Assembly: GCF_037975245.1 (NCBI RefSeq)
Contig: NC_092566.1
Span: 15,132,501 to 15,166,000, forward strand
DNA: 33,500 nucleotides
DNA from: Apostichopus japonicus
Lineage: Eukaryota; Echinodermata; Holothuroidea; Aspidochirotida; Stichopodidae
Reading direction: 5' to 3'
Shown here: positions 9,111-27,747 of the stretch, one piece after another
Layout: every line of letters starts with the position of its first letter
Numbering within the stretch: the stretch's first letter is position 1
Notes under the pieces: generated by a model
Database searches by the model: none
What the model was told of the DNA's origin: nothing
The model's input: the letters and a program-made list of their open reading frames with translations, nothing else
Program-made: the position numbers and the translations under genes

Positions 9111-10124
9111 TGTGACGCCCAGGGGAGCGTCACGTAAACGCCTCCGTACATAGGTGGCATTACTGCTGGAGTAGTTGTCCTGTTTGTGTGTATTGTTTTA
9201 TTGTTCTCTGGGGGTCTGTTTTATCTAATATCTTTTTATATGTAAAGTGAATTGTTGTAGTTTCATATGCTAATTTATACCTTTTGTTTCCGTCTCCCTT
9301 TCAGCTGTCCAGCTCTCGTGACAATAGTCTGGTCCCTCCGTAGCTATGTGGAATGTCGAGCCACACGAAGTTCCAATGTTTCGACTAAGTTTTTGTGTTA
9401 AGTTAGGGCACTTGCTATTTTGGGTTCTAAGAGTGTGTTCCATTTTTTGGTGTTTGCTGCTGCCTAGTGAGGTCCGTTGGTCAGTTCGTTAAGTAAGTTA
9501 AATGTTCTTTTTATAGTTTAGGCAAGTCCGAGTCCTATTTCTTATAATATTGTAGGCGTATTTCCCCGTTTGTCAGAATCCCTTTAAATTATTACATCTA
9601 AATTTACTAAAAGGTTGGGAGCACGGTCGATATTATCGCCGCACCCTGCGGGGTAATTCTTATATTTGTGGCGCGGGGGTGACCTTAATTCGGGTTGAAT
9701 TTTCCCCGAGGCAACGCCTACGTATTGTAGATTTAGGACTCGAAATTATACGTTTGGCCACGGACTTCACAGGTACGTATCGTTATCATTTATGTAAATT
9801 ATAAGCTGGAATTTATGTGGATTAACTGAATATTGGTCCTAATTTATCACCTTACAACCTTATTTTTGGAGGTCACTGCGTTGACCTCCTGTATTATTTA
9901 ATTTGGTTTTTTTTTTATAGACACCTGCCCAAGTGGAGAGGGCAAAGGTTTTTGTATTAAATGTATTAGAAGCTTAAAAAGCAATTCATTTGTTCGTGTG
10001 TTTATTGGTTCAGGTTGTCTCAACTTGTAGTTGCCCCACATTCATCCTGACATAGGGTGGCCGACAGCGGCCCTATCGAACCCACGGCCGCTCGGCAAGT
10101 TATAACCCCGTTTGGGGCGCTACA
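9111..10124 (+). repeat. 5' LTR
   Basis: It begins TGTGACGCCC and ends GCGCTACA, so the ends are TG...CA. It opens with a hairpin (GTGACGC - 8 nt - GCGTCAC). It contains the inverted pair AGGTCA / TGACCT at 9870-9887 spaced by 6 nt, and closes with CCCC-GTTT-GGGG. TATTAAATG near 9956 is a possible variant poly(A) signal. U3/R/U5 limits cannot be set from sequence alone. Confidence 0.95.
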
Positions 10125-10127
10125 TTT

Positions 10128-10144
10128 TGGTGTCAGAAGTGGGA
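10128..10144 (+). promoter_or_regulatory. Primer-binding site (tRNA-Leu-like)
   Basis: TGGTGTCAGAAGTGGGA starts 3 nt after the LTR. It reads as the complement of a tRNA 3' end; the TGGTGTCAGxAGTGGGA form is typical of tRNA-Leu. The tRNA identity is inferred from memory of eukaryotic tRNA-Leu acceptor ends. Confidence 0.7.
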
Positions 10145-10226
10145 TGTATTATTGATATTATCTTTTTGAGCAAAGTAATTAAATACTGAATTCTTTTTAG
10201 TAGTTATTGTTAGTGTACCTTTCCAC

Positions 10227-11282
10227 ATGGCTACTGGAGGAACGGACGATATCCTTGAGTTCACGGAGCTGGCGGCTGAAATAGAGCAGATGGAGCGTGA
10301 AGCAGAGGTAAGGAGACATTTATTTGATATATATAAGTCAGATCTTGAAAAGGAACGAACGGTTAGGGTAAAGGTGGAGCCTACCTCACATGAAAGCAGT
10401 CCAAAGGAACGGGTGGCGAAATCGGCCGTTGGTGGTAATGTTCCTTCAGAGAGGGTAGCTCGTGCTTTTCGGAAACCAATTATTCTGCCAGATGTATTTG
10501 ATGGGCAGGGTAAATGGAAAGATTATTTACAGCATTTTTTGTCGTGTGCAGATATTAATGGCTGGAGTAATGGGGAGAAGGCGAGGTTTTTGGGAGCTAG
10601 GCTGAAGGGGCAGGCACATGAGGTCTATGTTGATTTGTCGCTTTCAGATAAACGAGACTTCGATGTAATAGTAAGAGCCTTTAATCAGCATTTTGAACCA
10701 CATGCATTAATTAGTGTAAGGAAGGCAACTTTGAAAAACAGGGTGGCTGCAGAGGGGGAGTCGTTGACATCACTCTGCTCGTCAATACGTAGGGATGTTA
10801 TAGATGCTTACCCTAATGTTAATCGTCATGCTCAAGATGAGCTAGCAATGGATTATTTCATTTCTGCCCTTCGTGATCGTGATATTAGAATTGCTGTTCG
10901 AAGGGGAGCTCCTAAAACCTTGCCAGAAGCACTCAATCTAGCCTTAGAAATTGAGGCTATAGATCGTGCAGAGGGTGTAATTAGGCAAAAGAAGGCAGTG
11001 TTTACAGTAGATACCACGGGACAGGAGGATTTTGCCCTTAGAATTAGTAAAATAGAGTCGCAGATGGGCCGGTTGCAGGAACTCAGTGAACGAATGACAA
11101 AATTTATGGAAACCTGGTCTAGTCCTGCCCATGTTCCTGCGGGTGGCCCACCTGCTCCTACAGGTACGGCATTTGTTCCGAGTCCTAGACAACCAGAACC
11201 ATATCAGTGCTGGTATTGTAGACAGTGGGGGCACATTAGCAGAAATTGTCCACAAAAAACATGGGAAACTAAACACAGTTGA
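10227..11282 (+). CDS. Retrotransposon Gag polyprotein
   Basis: 351 residues, intact. Gag assembles the cytoplasmic particle that packages element RNA. Residues about 85-250 form the retrotransposon capsid-like region (ILPDVFDGQGKWKDYLQHFL onward, with a SLTSLCSSIRRD helix). A single CCHC zinc knuckle, CWYCRQWGHISRNC, lies about 15 residues from the C-terminus and would bind RNA. The N-terminal 80 residues are charged and start in a likely coiled coil (AEIEQMEREAEVRRHL). The first Met at 10227 follows about 100 nt of leader after the primer-binding site. The frame ends in TGA at 11280. Pol is open in another frame from 11098, giving a 185-nt overlap compatible with programmed frameshifting. 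Confidence 0.9.
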   Translation: MATGGTDDILEFTELAAEIEQMEREAEVRRHLFDIYKSDLEKERTVRVKVEPTSHESSPKERVAKSAVGGNVPSERVARAFRKPIILPDVFDGQGKWKDYLQHFLSCADINGWSNGEKARFLGARLKGQAHEVYVDLSLSDKRDFDVIVRAFNQHFEPHALISVRKATLKNRVAAEGESLTSLCSSIRRDVIDAYPNVNRHAQDELAMDYFISALRDRDIRIAVRRGAPKTLPEALNLALEIEAIDRAEGVIRQKKAVFTVDTTGQEDFALRISKIESQMGRLQELSERMTKFMETWSSPAHVPAGGPPAPTGTAFVPSPRQPEPYQCWYCRQWGHISRNCPQKTWETKHS

Positions 11283-14200
11283 GCAGGAGGATCGCCTCTC
11301 AGCTGATGGTAAAGAGATCCAACAAATTGGAAAGAGTGAAAGAGGGAGGTTATATGTAGATGTATTGTTAAATGATACCAGTGTTCCTTTCTTGTTAGAC
11401 ACCGGCTCCGACTTCACCATTTTGAGTGAACATGTATGGAATCAACTTGGGTTGGAAGGACCTAATTGTTCGCTCAGAGTAGTAGATTCCATTATGACGG
11501 GGGTAGATGGAGCGCCCCTACAGGTTAAAGGTGAATGTCAATTGAATTTAAAGGTGGGTAGTTTAGTAACTAAGATGCCTGTCGTTATTGCTGATATTGC
11601 TACCACTGGTTTGTTGGGTATGGATTTTTTAAATCTGAATTCTTGTCAATTACAAATGGGTGATAATCCTACGTTGTATGTGGGTACTGGTCATTGTTCG
11701 GTGCCATTGAATGTGAACATTCCGAGTCTTACTCTAGGGGTATCTTTGGCTGATTCAATCACCATCCCGGCAGAAAGGGAAATAGTGGTAGAAGGGAACA
11801 TTGTTGCAAAAGGGCTGATTCATAAGTTGAATGGAAATGGTATAGTGGAGATTGGTCAGAGCTTTGCTGAAAGGCCCAATGTCCTAATTGGTCGAGTTTT
11901 GGTAGATACCTCTAAGGATGTAGTACCCTTAAGGATTCTTAATCTCACCAGCAGTCCTCTTACGATTACCAAAGGTACTGTTGTGGCGATGGTCAGAGAG
12001 GTCAATGAGGTAATAGGGGGAGAGACTTCATCTGTTAATACATCTGGTGGTCTCCCTCCAGATTTAGAAGAATTGTACAGTCGTAGTGGGGAACAGTTGG
12101 ATGCTAAGGATAAAACAGTCCTTTGGAAATTTTTGGAGGCAAATAGGGATGTTTTCTCATGTAAGGGCGAACCCCTCGGCAGAACAGGTATCGTTAAGCA
12201 TAGTATAGCAACGGGTGATGCCCGCCCAATTCGTCAGGCTCCTCGGCGAATGCCCTTCCATCAAAGAGTTCAAGCTCAGGCTGAAGTAGACAAGATGTTG
12301 GAGGAGGGGGTAATAAGTCCCTCTAACAGTGCATGGGCTTCCCCGGTTGTTCTGGTGAAAAAGAAAGATGGGTCGATACGATTTTGTATTGATTATCGTA
12401 AACTTAATAATGTCACTAACAAAGATGCATTTCCCTTACCTAGAATAGATGACAGTTTGGATGCTCTCTCTGGATCTCAGTGGTTCTCGACCCTAGATCT
12501 AAGAAGTGGGTACTGGCAGGTAGAGATGGAGAATGTGGACAAAGTGAAAACCGCATTTTCTATGGGAACCGGTCTGTATGAATTTAATGTCATGCCATTT
12601 GGGTTATGCAATGCCCCGGGGACATTTCAAAGATTGATGGAGCAGGTCTTACGAGGGTTACATTGGAGAACTTGCTTAATTTACATTGATGATATTATTA
12701 TTTATGCTAGGACCTTAGAGGAGCATATGAGTCGACTTAATGAGGTTATGACAAGGCTACGGGAGGCTGGACTGAGGCTGAAGCCATCTAAGTGTGAGTT
12801 GATTAGGAGGAAGGTGAATTATTTGGGATTTGTGGTATCTAACCAGGGGGTAGAAGCGGACCCAGAAAAAGTTGGGGTGGTGGCCAATTGGCCTACTCCG
12901 ACCAATGTCAAGCAACTACGGGGTTTCCTTGGTCTGTGTTCCTATTATAGGAAATTTGTGGGTCATTTTGCAGAGATAGCAAATCCCCTTCACGCACTTA
13001 CCCGAAAAGGAGAGAAATTTGTTTGGACTGATCATTGTGAGGAACGGTTTCAGCTCCTGAAGTCTAAATTGGTATCTGCCCCCATTTTGGCTTATCCAAA
13101 TTTTGATTATATGTTCATACTAGACACTGATGCCAGTGACCGGGCGGTGGGAGCTGTTCTCTCGCAAATGATTAATGGCGAGGAGCACCCTGTAGCATAT
13201 GCTAGTAGGACATTGAGTAACAGCGAAACGAAGTATGATGTAACTAGGAAAGAGCTCCTTGCGGTTGTTACGTTTTTAAAATACTTTCGTCCCTATCTTT
13301 ATGGTAACAAGTTGCACCTTAGAACAGACCACGGATCTTTGAGATGACTCTATAACTTCAAATCCCCTCAGGGTCAAGTGGCCAGGTGGATCGAAGTATT
13401 AAATACTTATGATTTTGAGATAGAGACGAGACCTGGTAGAGTACACGGTAATGCCGATGCATTATCTAGAGTGGAATTTAGTTCACCTACTTTGAAGAAC
13501 GAGCTTACCACAGAGGTAGTTGGTAATGGTCCCCTTAGGTGTAATCTCGTAACTGCCGATAGTAATTGGGTGGGATGTTGTAGTAAGGCCCAACTGCGAC
13601 AGTATCAGAGCGATGACCCGGATATTGGGGTCATTTTGCACTGGAAGGAAGCTGGTGTTCCCCGGCCTGGATGGGAGAAGGTTAGCGGGATGAGTAGGGA
13701 AGTTAAAGCCTATTGGTATCAGTGGAATTTATTCCATGTTAGGGAAGGGGTACTCTACAGGTTATGGGTTTCAGACTCTGGGGAGCAGAATAGTTACTTA
13801 TTGGTGGTGCCCCAGAATTTGAGAAGTGATATACTTTACGAGCTGCATAATTCCCCCACTGGTGGTCATTTGGGTCAAAACAAAACTAGGGCCAAAGTAC
13901 GAGCAAGGTGTTATTGGTATTCTATGAGAAGGGACATCGAGGACTGGTGTCGTAGATGTGAGTTATGTTCCCGTCGGAAACCCCCTACTCCTCGTAGTAA
14001 AGCCCCTATGGAAATAGTGAAGGCGGGAGAGCCAATGCAACGTGTAGCGATTGATGTTCTAGGTCCTTTACCTGAGACTTACAACGGCAACAAGTATATA
14101 TTAGTAGTTGCCGACTACTTTACTAAGTGGACGGAGGCTTATCCCATTCCTAATCAAGAGACCAAAACTGTGGCCTCAGAATTGGTTACTAATTTCATTG

Positions 14201-15132
14201 CTAGATTTGGGGTACCACAGATCATACATTCTGACCAAGGTTCAAATTTTGAATCTGAATTATTTGGTGAATTATGTAAATGTCTAGGAATTCATAAAAC
14301 TAGAACGACTGCATATCGACCTCAGTCTGATGGGTTAGTAGAGAGATTCAACAGGACGTTGGAACAGATGATAAGCGTATATGTGCATGAGAATCAAAGA
14401 GACTGGGATGTGCATATCCCCATATTATTAATGGCTTATCGTTCAAGTTTGCAGGAAACCACTAGATTTACGCCAAACTTCCTGATGCTGGGACGGGAAA
14501 CAACACTACCCATCGAACTTATGATTGGATCCCCAGAAGCAGAATCGAACCCAGACACGAACGTTCCGGAGTATGTGGCTAATTTCAAGGACCGCTGCAA
14601 CAAAGCATATCGGGTTGTTCGAGAAAGAACCTCACTGTCACAAGCTCGGCAGAAAAGGAACTATGATGCACACATTTGTTCAAAGACAACTCCACTTAAG
14701 ATGGGTGATAAGGTATGGATGGCAATTAACTATAAGACCAAAGGTAGATCTCCAAAACTACAGCTGAGATGGAATGGTCCTCACGTGGTTGTTAATACAT
14801 TATCAGACTCTTTGTACCGGGTAAAAAACTCCATTACAGGGAGGCGGAAAGTAGTTCACATCGACAGACTGAAGCGGTATCTTGAGCCGGACGCATTATG
14901 CACGAGTTCCGGGCTGCGGGAGATGTTTCACGAAGAAAATACTTCATATGCGACTACTGGGGATAGGGCTGAAGGGGAAAGTTGTGACAGAGATATATCG
15001 AGCGAAGTAGAGGCTAGGAGCGATCAACATTATGATAATGATTGTGAGGAGGCGGCCTCGCTAGGTAATATAGGACCTACAGGACGAAGACGTCGACCTC
15101 CGGTGTGGTTAAGTGATTATGTCCAATATTAG
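11098..15132 (+). pseudogene. Retrotransposon Pol (PR-RT-RH-IN), interrupted by one stop codon
   Basis: An open frame from 11098 (first Met 11131) in the +1 (or -2) register relative to gag. Counting from that Met: aspartic protease at about 76-105 with catalytic DTGS at 90-93; reverse transcriptase at about 380-570 with FCIDYRKLN, MPFGLCNAP and the active-site YIDD at 518-521; RNase H with LDTDASDRAVGAVLSQ. A TGA at 13345-13347 breaks the frame within RNase H, and the same frame then continues to 15132. Integrase follows: an HHCC zinc region around 13841-13975; catalytic Asp at 14053, Asp at 14233 and Glu at 14341 (35 residues between the last two); then a GPY/F-like module (RWNGPHVV) near 14770. 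All other catalytic residues look intact, so the break is recent, a sequencing error, or read through. Confidence 0.9.
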
Positions 15133-15368
15133 CGTGACTGATCACCATACTAATATTTAAAGGAAATGTAATTGCTTGTTAATCGTTAGTAACCGGTTTG
15201 GATGCAGAACTGTGGATTGTGCGCAGGTTCATTGTTCTGCGGGTGTTTGGCATATTAAATACATTTGGTTGGGACGGCACGAGTGTTGTATGTTTGGGCA
15301 TTTCATTGGGAACTACCTATTGTAATTTCCATTGTAATTTCCTGTTGTAGACTCGAGTCATAATCATT

Positions 15369-15381
15369 AGGGTGGGGGTGG
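15369..15381 (+). promoter_or_regulatory. Polypurine tract
   Basis: AGGGTGGGGGTGG, almost all purine, directly abuts the 3' LTR. This is where plus-strand DNA priming is expected. Confidence 0.75.
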
Positions 15382-16395
15382 TGTGACGCCCAGGGGAGCG
15401 TCACGTAAACGCCTCCGTACATAGGTGGCATTACTGCTGGAGTAGTTGTCCTGTTTGTGTGTATTGTTTTATTGTTCTCTGGGGGTCTGTTTTATCTAAT
15501 ATCTTTTTATATGTAAAGTGAATTGTTGTAGTTTCATATGCTAATTTATACCTTTTGTTTCCGTCTCCCTTTCAGCTGTCCAGCTCTCGTGACAATAGTC
15601 TGGTCCCTCCGTAGCTATGTGGAATGTCGAGCCACACGAAGTTCCAATGTTTCGACTAAGTTTTTGTGTTAAGTTAGGGCACTTGCTATTTTGGGTTCTA
15701 AGAGTGTGTTCCATTTTTTGGTGTTTGCTGCTGCCTAGTGAGGTCCGTTGGTCAGTTCGTTAAGTAAGTTAAATGTTCTTTTTATAGTTTAGGCAAGTCC
15801 GAGTCCTATTTCTTATAATATTGTAGGCGTATTTCCCCGTTTGTCAGAATCCCTTTAAATTATTACATCTAAATTTACTAAAAGGTTGGGAGCACGGTCG
15901 ATATTATCGCCGCACCCTGCGGGGTAATTCTTATATTTGTGGCGCGGGGGTGACCTTAATTCGGGTTGAATTTTCCCCGAGGCAACGCCTACGTATTGTA
16001 GATTTAGGACTCGAAATTATACGTTTGGCCACGGACTTCACAGGTACGTATCGTTATCATTTATGTAAATTATAAGCTGGAATTTATGTGGATTAACTGA
16101 ATATTGGTCCTAATTTATCACCTTACAACCTTATTTTTGGAGGTCACTGCGTTGACCTCCTGTATTATTTAATTTGGTTTTTTTTTTATAGACACCTGCC
16201 CAAGTGGAGAGGGCAAAGGTTTTTGTATTAAATGTATTAGAAGCTTAAAAAGCAATTCATTTGTTCGTGTGTTTATTGGTTCAGGTTGTCTCAACTTGTA
16301 GTTGCCCCACATTCATCCTGACATAGGGTGGCCGACAGCGGCCCTATCGAACCCACGGCCGCTCGGCAAGTTATAACCCCGTTTGGGGCGCTACA
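15382..16395 (+). repeat. 3' LTR
   Basis: Same length (1,014 bp) and apparently the same sequence as the 5' LTR, including the same length of the T run before ATAG. It ends CTACA, followed by host DNA ATATCCACTGG. Confidence 0.95.
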
Positions 16396-17080
16396 ATATC
16401 CACTGGTTCTGAAGTTTTAGCGCGCTTAAATTGGTGACCTTCACTTCCTAACTTAACTTTATATAACAAAAGTTGGGTTTGGTAACGGAAATGAGGCATT
16501 GGTCATGTGAACTATAGAACTTTTGCTTTCACGAAGCTATTTAATTCACTCTGTTTGTTAGTTGAAGTCCTCAGTAACAGTAATTTATGTATAGGCCTAT
16601 ACCTATTGCGCAACACTGAAGGCAATTAGCTGTATATATTAGTATGAAAGGTAGAAATCAAATTAGATAAGATTATCTAATTGACTTTTGGAACCCCAGT
16701 CAAAAATGTGTACATGCTGATTTGTTGTTTTAATGAGGTAGGTCAACAAACCTACTGTATGCCCGCACTTGTTGTTTGCATATATCGAACGGTTGGCCCA
16801 CGGTTCCGTAGCACACTGTAGTTTCTATATAGCTGCTGTGCAGGTATACGTGGGCTACTATAGTGTGCAAATCCGATATGGTGTTATGCCTTCCAACACG
16901 TATATATACGTCCTCGCTGTGCACAAAATTTCATCGCGTTTTTAAACAAATAGCCCAGCTGTGTTTATGTAGTAAGCCTATACTATAGCCTATACTAACT
17001 TGATATATATTCTGCTAACGGTATACTAATGCATTTTGAACTGTCGGAAAGCGAGTATAAAGCGTCTGTAGAAATTAGCC
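16396..17080. other. Upstream region of the MTR kinase gene
   Basis: AT-rich DNA between the retrotransposon and the start codon, with TAGGCCTATA near 16593 and no clear TATA box at a sensible distance. An in-frame TAG at 17069-17071 closes the frame just upstream of the start codon, supporting the ATG at 17081. The promoter is not identifiable by eye, and the upstream LTR could contribute one. Confidence 0.4.
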
Positions 17081-24242
<7,162 letters not shown>

Positions 24243-24782
24243 ACTAACAAAATCAAACTTAAAGAGGCCATGACATGAAAAATCCAACTAATCGAGAATA
24301 ACTTCCTCTGAATCTATGAGAAAATCTATGTTCAAAGCTATCCTCATCACCTTCAAGACATCAAGGACTAATTAGAAATTAACGTTTAAATAATCGCATC
24401 CGAAAACAGACCTCTGAAAATATGCGATTTCAAAACAAGACAACGATGACGTCATGTTAGGAACACAAGTGCCAAGCCCAGGGATGTACCGGATGCGCGA
24501 CGATCATACCGTCCCGCATACACGCACATTTACACTGAGAGAACAACCACTGTATTACGCTATAAAGTTAGAAATTTCAAGTTTGTTTTACAACATGTTG
24601 TAAAATATCCGAGAGAATGCGGAAAGTTAAATAACCCAGAAAATATAGTTGCTTCCGACGTGCATGATTCCGTATACCTGTAAATGCACATAACTTATGT
24701 TGGGATGAAAGCGGTGACGGGAATCTATTATTGCTACCATGGTTGAAGGAAGATATTACCATGGTGCTGTATAGTCAGTCAA

Positions 24783-24910
24783 TCAAGTACTTTTAGCCGA
24801 GTACCGAGTTCTTCCGAGTACTTTATGGTCCCGAGTGTCCGAGAACTGCCTTTTAAGGATCCGAACTACCGAGCAACGGTATCCGAGAATTCTTTTTATA
24901 GAAAACGATT
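24783..24910. repeat. Degenerate CCGAG-rich tract
   Basis: About nine occurrences of CCGA(G/A) followed by T or A within 125 bp (GCCGAGTACCGAG, TTCCGAGTAC, GTCCGAG, TATCCGAG), irregularly spaced. Its origin is unknown. Confidence 0.5.
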
Positions 24911-25664
24911 ACCGAGTTTTTTAATAATCTTTCCATACGTTTTTACAAAACTAGTGTTTTATACTAGCAAAGTACTCGACCTGGGGTGAAACCATAGAGA
25001 GCTGTCACTTGTTGATTAGCTTACGTATAAAGTTGCATATTTGTTTTTCAAATCTTTAAATAAAATGTATGGTTATGATATGTTGATATGATATCTTATC
25101 ATTATTATTAATATTATTATTAATGGTATTTTGTATTATTATTCAGTTTGAATTTTTTATTTTTTTTTTATTTGGTGAAATAGAGAGATCACGGAGCGAT
25201 GGGTCAGTTGACGGTTCTTATGCTATTTTATTTTTTAATTCCAGTATACAATACAAATATTCATAATTAGGTGTGAAACGAATAAGAAAACTAAGAAGAT
25301 AAATGTACATATTTTATTAGCGCTTAGATTTACGTTAAAAGGGTCAACAGTTCAAAACTGAAAACAAGTAGGCAGTCTATTGAGTTGCAGATCTCATCCC
25401 AAAGTTTGCGTATCAAGCCACGCATAAACATTCCTTCAAGGAGTCAATACAGCACTTCCTGATGGACACAACACTTTTAGGTATTTTATAGCTTGGCATT
25501 TAAATAGGAACCGGTTTTTCCCGTTTTTTTTTTTAAATTTTACTGCCAACTTGCAGAGTATAATATCACGCATGGGTTTTGAGGGCTTCGGACCATGTTC
25601 TAATTTTCAAACGCTCATAATGATAGCCAATATGCTGTTTTGTTGATACGACCTTATAATAATA

Positions 25665-25735
25665 AAATAATAAAATAGTACTTATATAGCGCGTTCATCA
25701 GCAACGCTGCTCGAAGCGCTTTACATGAATTGAAA
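25665..25735 (+). repeat. AGCGCTT-core dispersed repeat, copy 2
   Basis: An AATAATAA run, then TTATATAGCGCGTTCATC and TCGAAGCGCTTTACA; same organisation as 19535-19690. Confidence 0.5.
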
Positions 25736-26702
25736 CAAATAATATACAGGAAACATTTAACATACAGGAAACATTCAAAAGCAAATAGTACAAAAATATC
25801 GCCTAAAAGGTATATACCATAAAACTTATAATAGGATAGAAAAATACATTAACCTCTGACCGTTGACCCTATGACGTCATATGTTACATACGGAGGCACT
25901 ATATCCTATACTCATGCACACCACCACCAATTTAAGTTGAAGTCAACCAGCCTTGCGGTTGAGAAGGAGCTTGTGACACACTCTTTCCTTTTTTACCCCA
26001 CTTTAAAAAGTCCCTCTGTATTATTGTGCCACCGTATGGTATCCCCCTCCCTCCCCTAAGTGGTTCAGTGCTTCAAAGGATGTGCAGTGGGCACAAATTT
26101 TAGTAGCTCGATAGAGTGCAACATCTCACACCCTAGTATACACTTTACGTGTAAGGATAATTAGTCTATATAAGAAAGGTTCAAATGCTTCTGTTTGAAT
26201 AAAGACTTCGTAGTAATTTTTTAGCTCCCCTGGGTTTACCATCATCCCTGAACGTGATGGAACACCTTTTAGCTCAGCTGAAAGCTACCGTGTTTGATGG
26301 ACTGCCATTTCGTAATTTTTCATTCGATTTGGCTGAAATTTCGTGATTGCTTTGTGTGAGGTAAGTTTGAGATCATATTTTATAAATTTGAAGGTTATTT
26401 GAGGTCACGAGAGGTCCGAAAAAGTAAAAATGCTACTCCTAGTACCTTTTCTCAAAATTTGCTGAAATGTTATGGATATAATGTGTGAATGGTGGTGAAC
26501 CAAAGTTGTTCAGGAAAAAATATTTGGTCTTCATATGAGGGCACAAAACAGGGCTTTCTGTAACGTTTTCAGTTATAATGATGAAATGTAGACCACAGAT
26601 CATATGCAATGATTATGACATTTGTTTTCCAAGTTTTTAGTATTCATGACCATGTTTCATATGCCATTTGCGTTTTGGCGTGAGTAGCAAATTGGTTTTC
26701 AT

Positions 26703-27081
26703 CATAAAGGCATTGAAGACTCGCCCCAAACCGCGTGCGGCCATCTGAAAAAGTTAACTTTCTGTTGCTTGCAAGTGACGTTTTGTTCGTGTCGCTACAA
26801 AATGCAGACAGTAATGAAACGTGATACCATAATTGTTATCTTTAGCTGGACCTGAGATGTCCATCGCTGTATCGTGTGTATACTGTGCTGTGGGTATTGA
26901 CCGCAGCTGTATGTACTGACTGTACACTAGTGTCTAATTACCGACGGTAGCAAGCTGTGTGTGTATTTTCTGGGATCGATGGTGGTGTTTAACACTTCTG
27001 TTACACCTCATTCGAAACTAGGTCAAATTACCGGCATGAGACGTTTCCTTTTGCGCGAGTCTTCACTCTTCACACCTTTTA
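26703..27081 (-). mobile_element. MITE-like repeat with TGAAGACTCGC termini, copy 2
   Basis: Reverse-complement copy of 3424-3798. The plus-strand left end is ATAAAGGCATTGAAGACTCGC. The other end carries a short internal duplication (the GAGTCTTCA / CTCTTCA region at 27057-27071). The two copies face each other across about 23 kb that contain the LTR element and MTR kinase. Confidence 0.65.
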
Positions 27082-27747
27082 ACTTTCACGTCATTTTAGG
27101 AAATAATTCCAACCGTTGGAGGCTTGATCAAGTCAAATCTTATTATTCAGGCTTGCTATCTAGTTCGATGTCATTTTCTGTAAAAGAACTACTTGGCAGA
27201 TTTGCAATTTGAACTTTCCAACAGTTTGTGTGTGGAATACGACATGTGAGAAGGTCCTATATTGTTGGAGCCGATTCCGATTTCTGCTCTTTAACGTTTC
27301 TCTGTGGTACAGCGATTGTAAACAAGTTGCAGGTCGTTCTAATGGGTGTGAACCTTTTTGTGACCAATTTTGGGTTAGCACAAATCAAACGTGATATCCA
27401 CAACATTTTAGCAGATTTTTGCAACTTGGAATACTATATTTTTACGGTTTCCGCTCTATTATTGCCTGAATGAAAACTACTAAGTGCATATGCTGTTGGT
27501 TCTTTGTTTTGCAATGGGGCATAACTTATCACAATAGTAATAATTACAACGATCTATTGCATAAAAATAAGTTTGCGACAGTGTTTCCCCTTTGCCAGGA
27601 AATTTTTCGGGGACTAACAAGGGGCGGCTCTTATACGCCCTTGCCTAATTAGTGCTAACATCCGTTGAAATCAGTCCATTTCCGGAAATAGTCACCGGAT
27701 TTCATGACATGTAACGGTACCAGTATAGGGAGAAATTCATTTCTGAA
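27082..27747. other. Intergenic DNA
   Basis: No gene is recognised. A short palindromic piece at 27618-27643 begins CAAGGGGCG and ends CGCCCTTG, like the ends of the hAT-like elements here. It may be a remnant or coincidence. Confidence 0.35.

Larger units (their letters stand above)
9111..16395 (+). mobile_element. Full-length Ty3/gypsy LTR retrotransposon
   Basis: A 7,285-bp element with 1,014-bp direct LTRs, a primer-binding site, gag, pol in the order protease - reverse transcriptase - RNase H - integrase, and a polypurine tract. That order places it in Ty3/gypsy. No chromodomain or env frame is seen. The LTRs sit at a constant offset of 6,271 bp with no difference found by eye, which argues for very recent insertion or LTR homogenisation. 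The expected 4-6 bp target-site duplication is not found: the left flank ends CATGG and the right flank begins ATATC. One in-frame stop interrupts pol. It sits about 0.7 kb upstream of the MTR kinase start codon, in the same orientation. Confidence 0.95.
24243..26702. other. 3' flank of MTR kinase and intergenic repeats
   Basis: The first AATAAA after the stop is at 25059-25064, so the 3' UTR could be about 0.8 kb, though this is uncertain. Other contents are a CCGAGTAC-type degenerate tract (24783-24910), an ATT microsatellite (25100-25145) and an AGCGCTT repeat (25665-25735). The stretch at 26215-26700 resembles dispersed non-coding repeat DNA. No exon is recognised. Confidence 0.45.

Noticed and set aside
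15133-15381. An env-like third gene in the LTR element
   Set aside because: Only about 250 bp of short, unconserved frames lie between pol and the 3' LTR.
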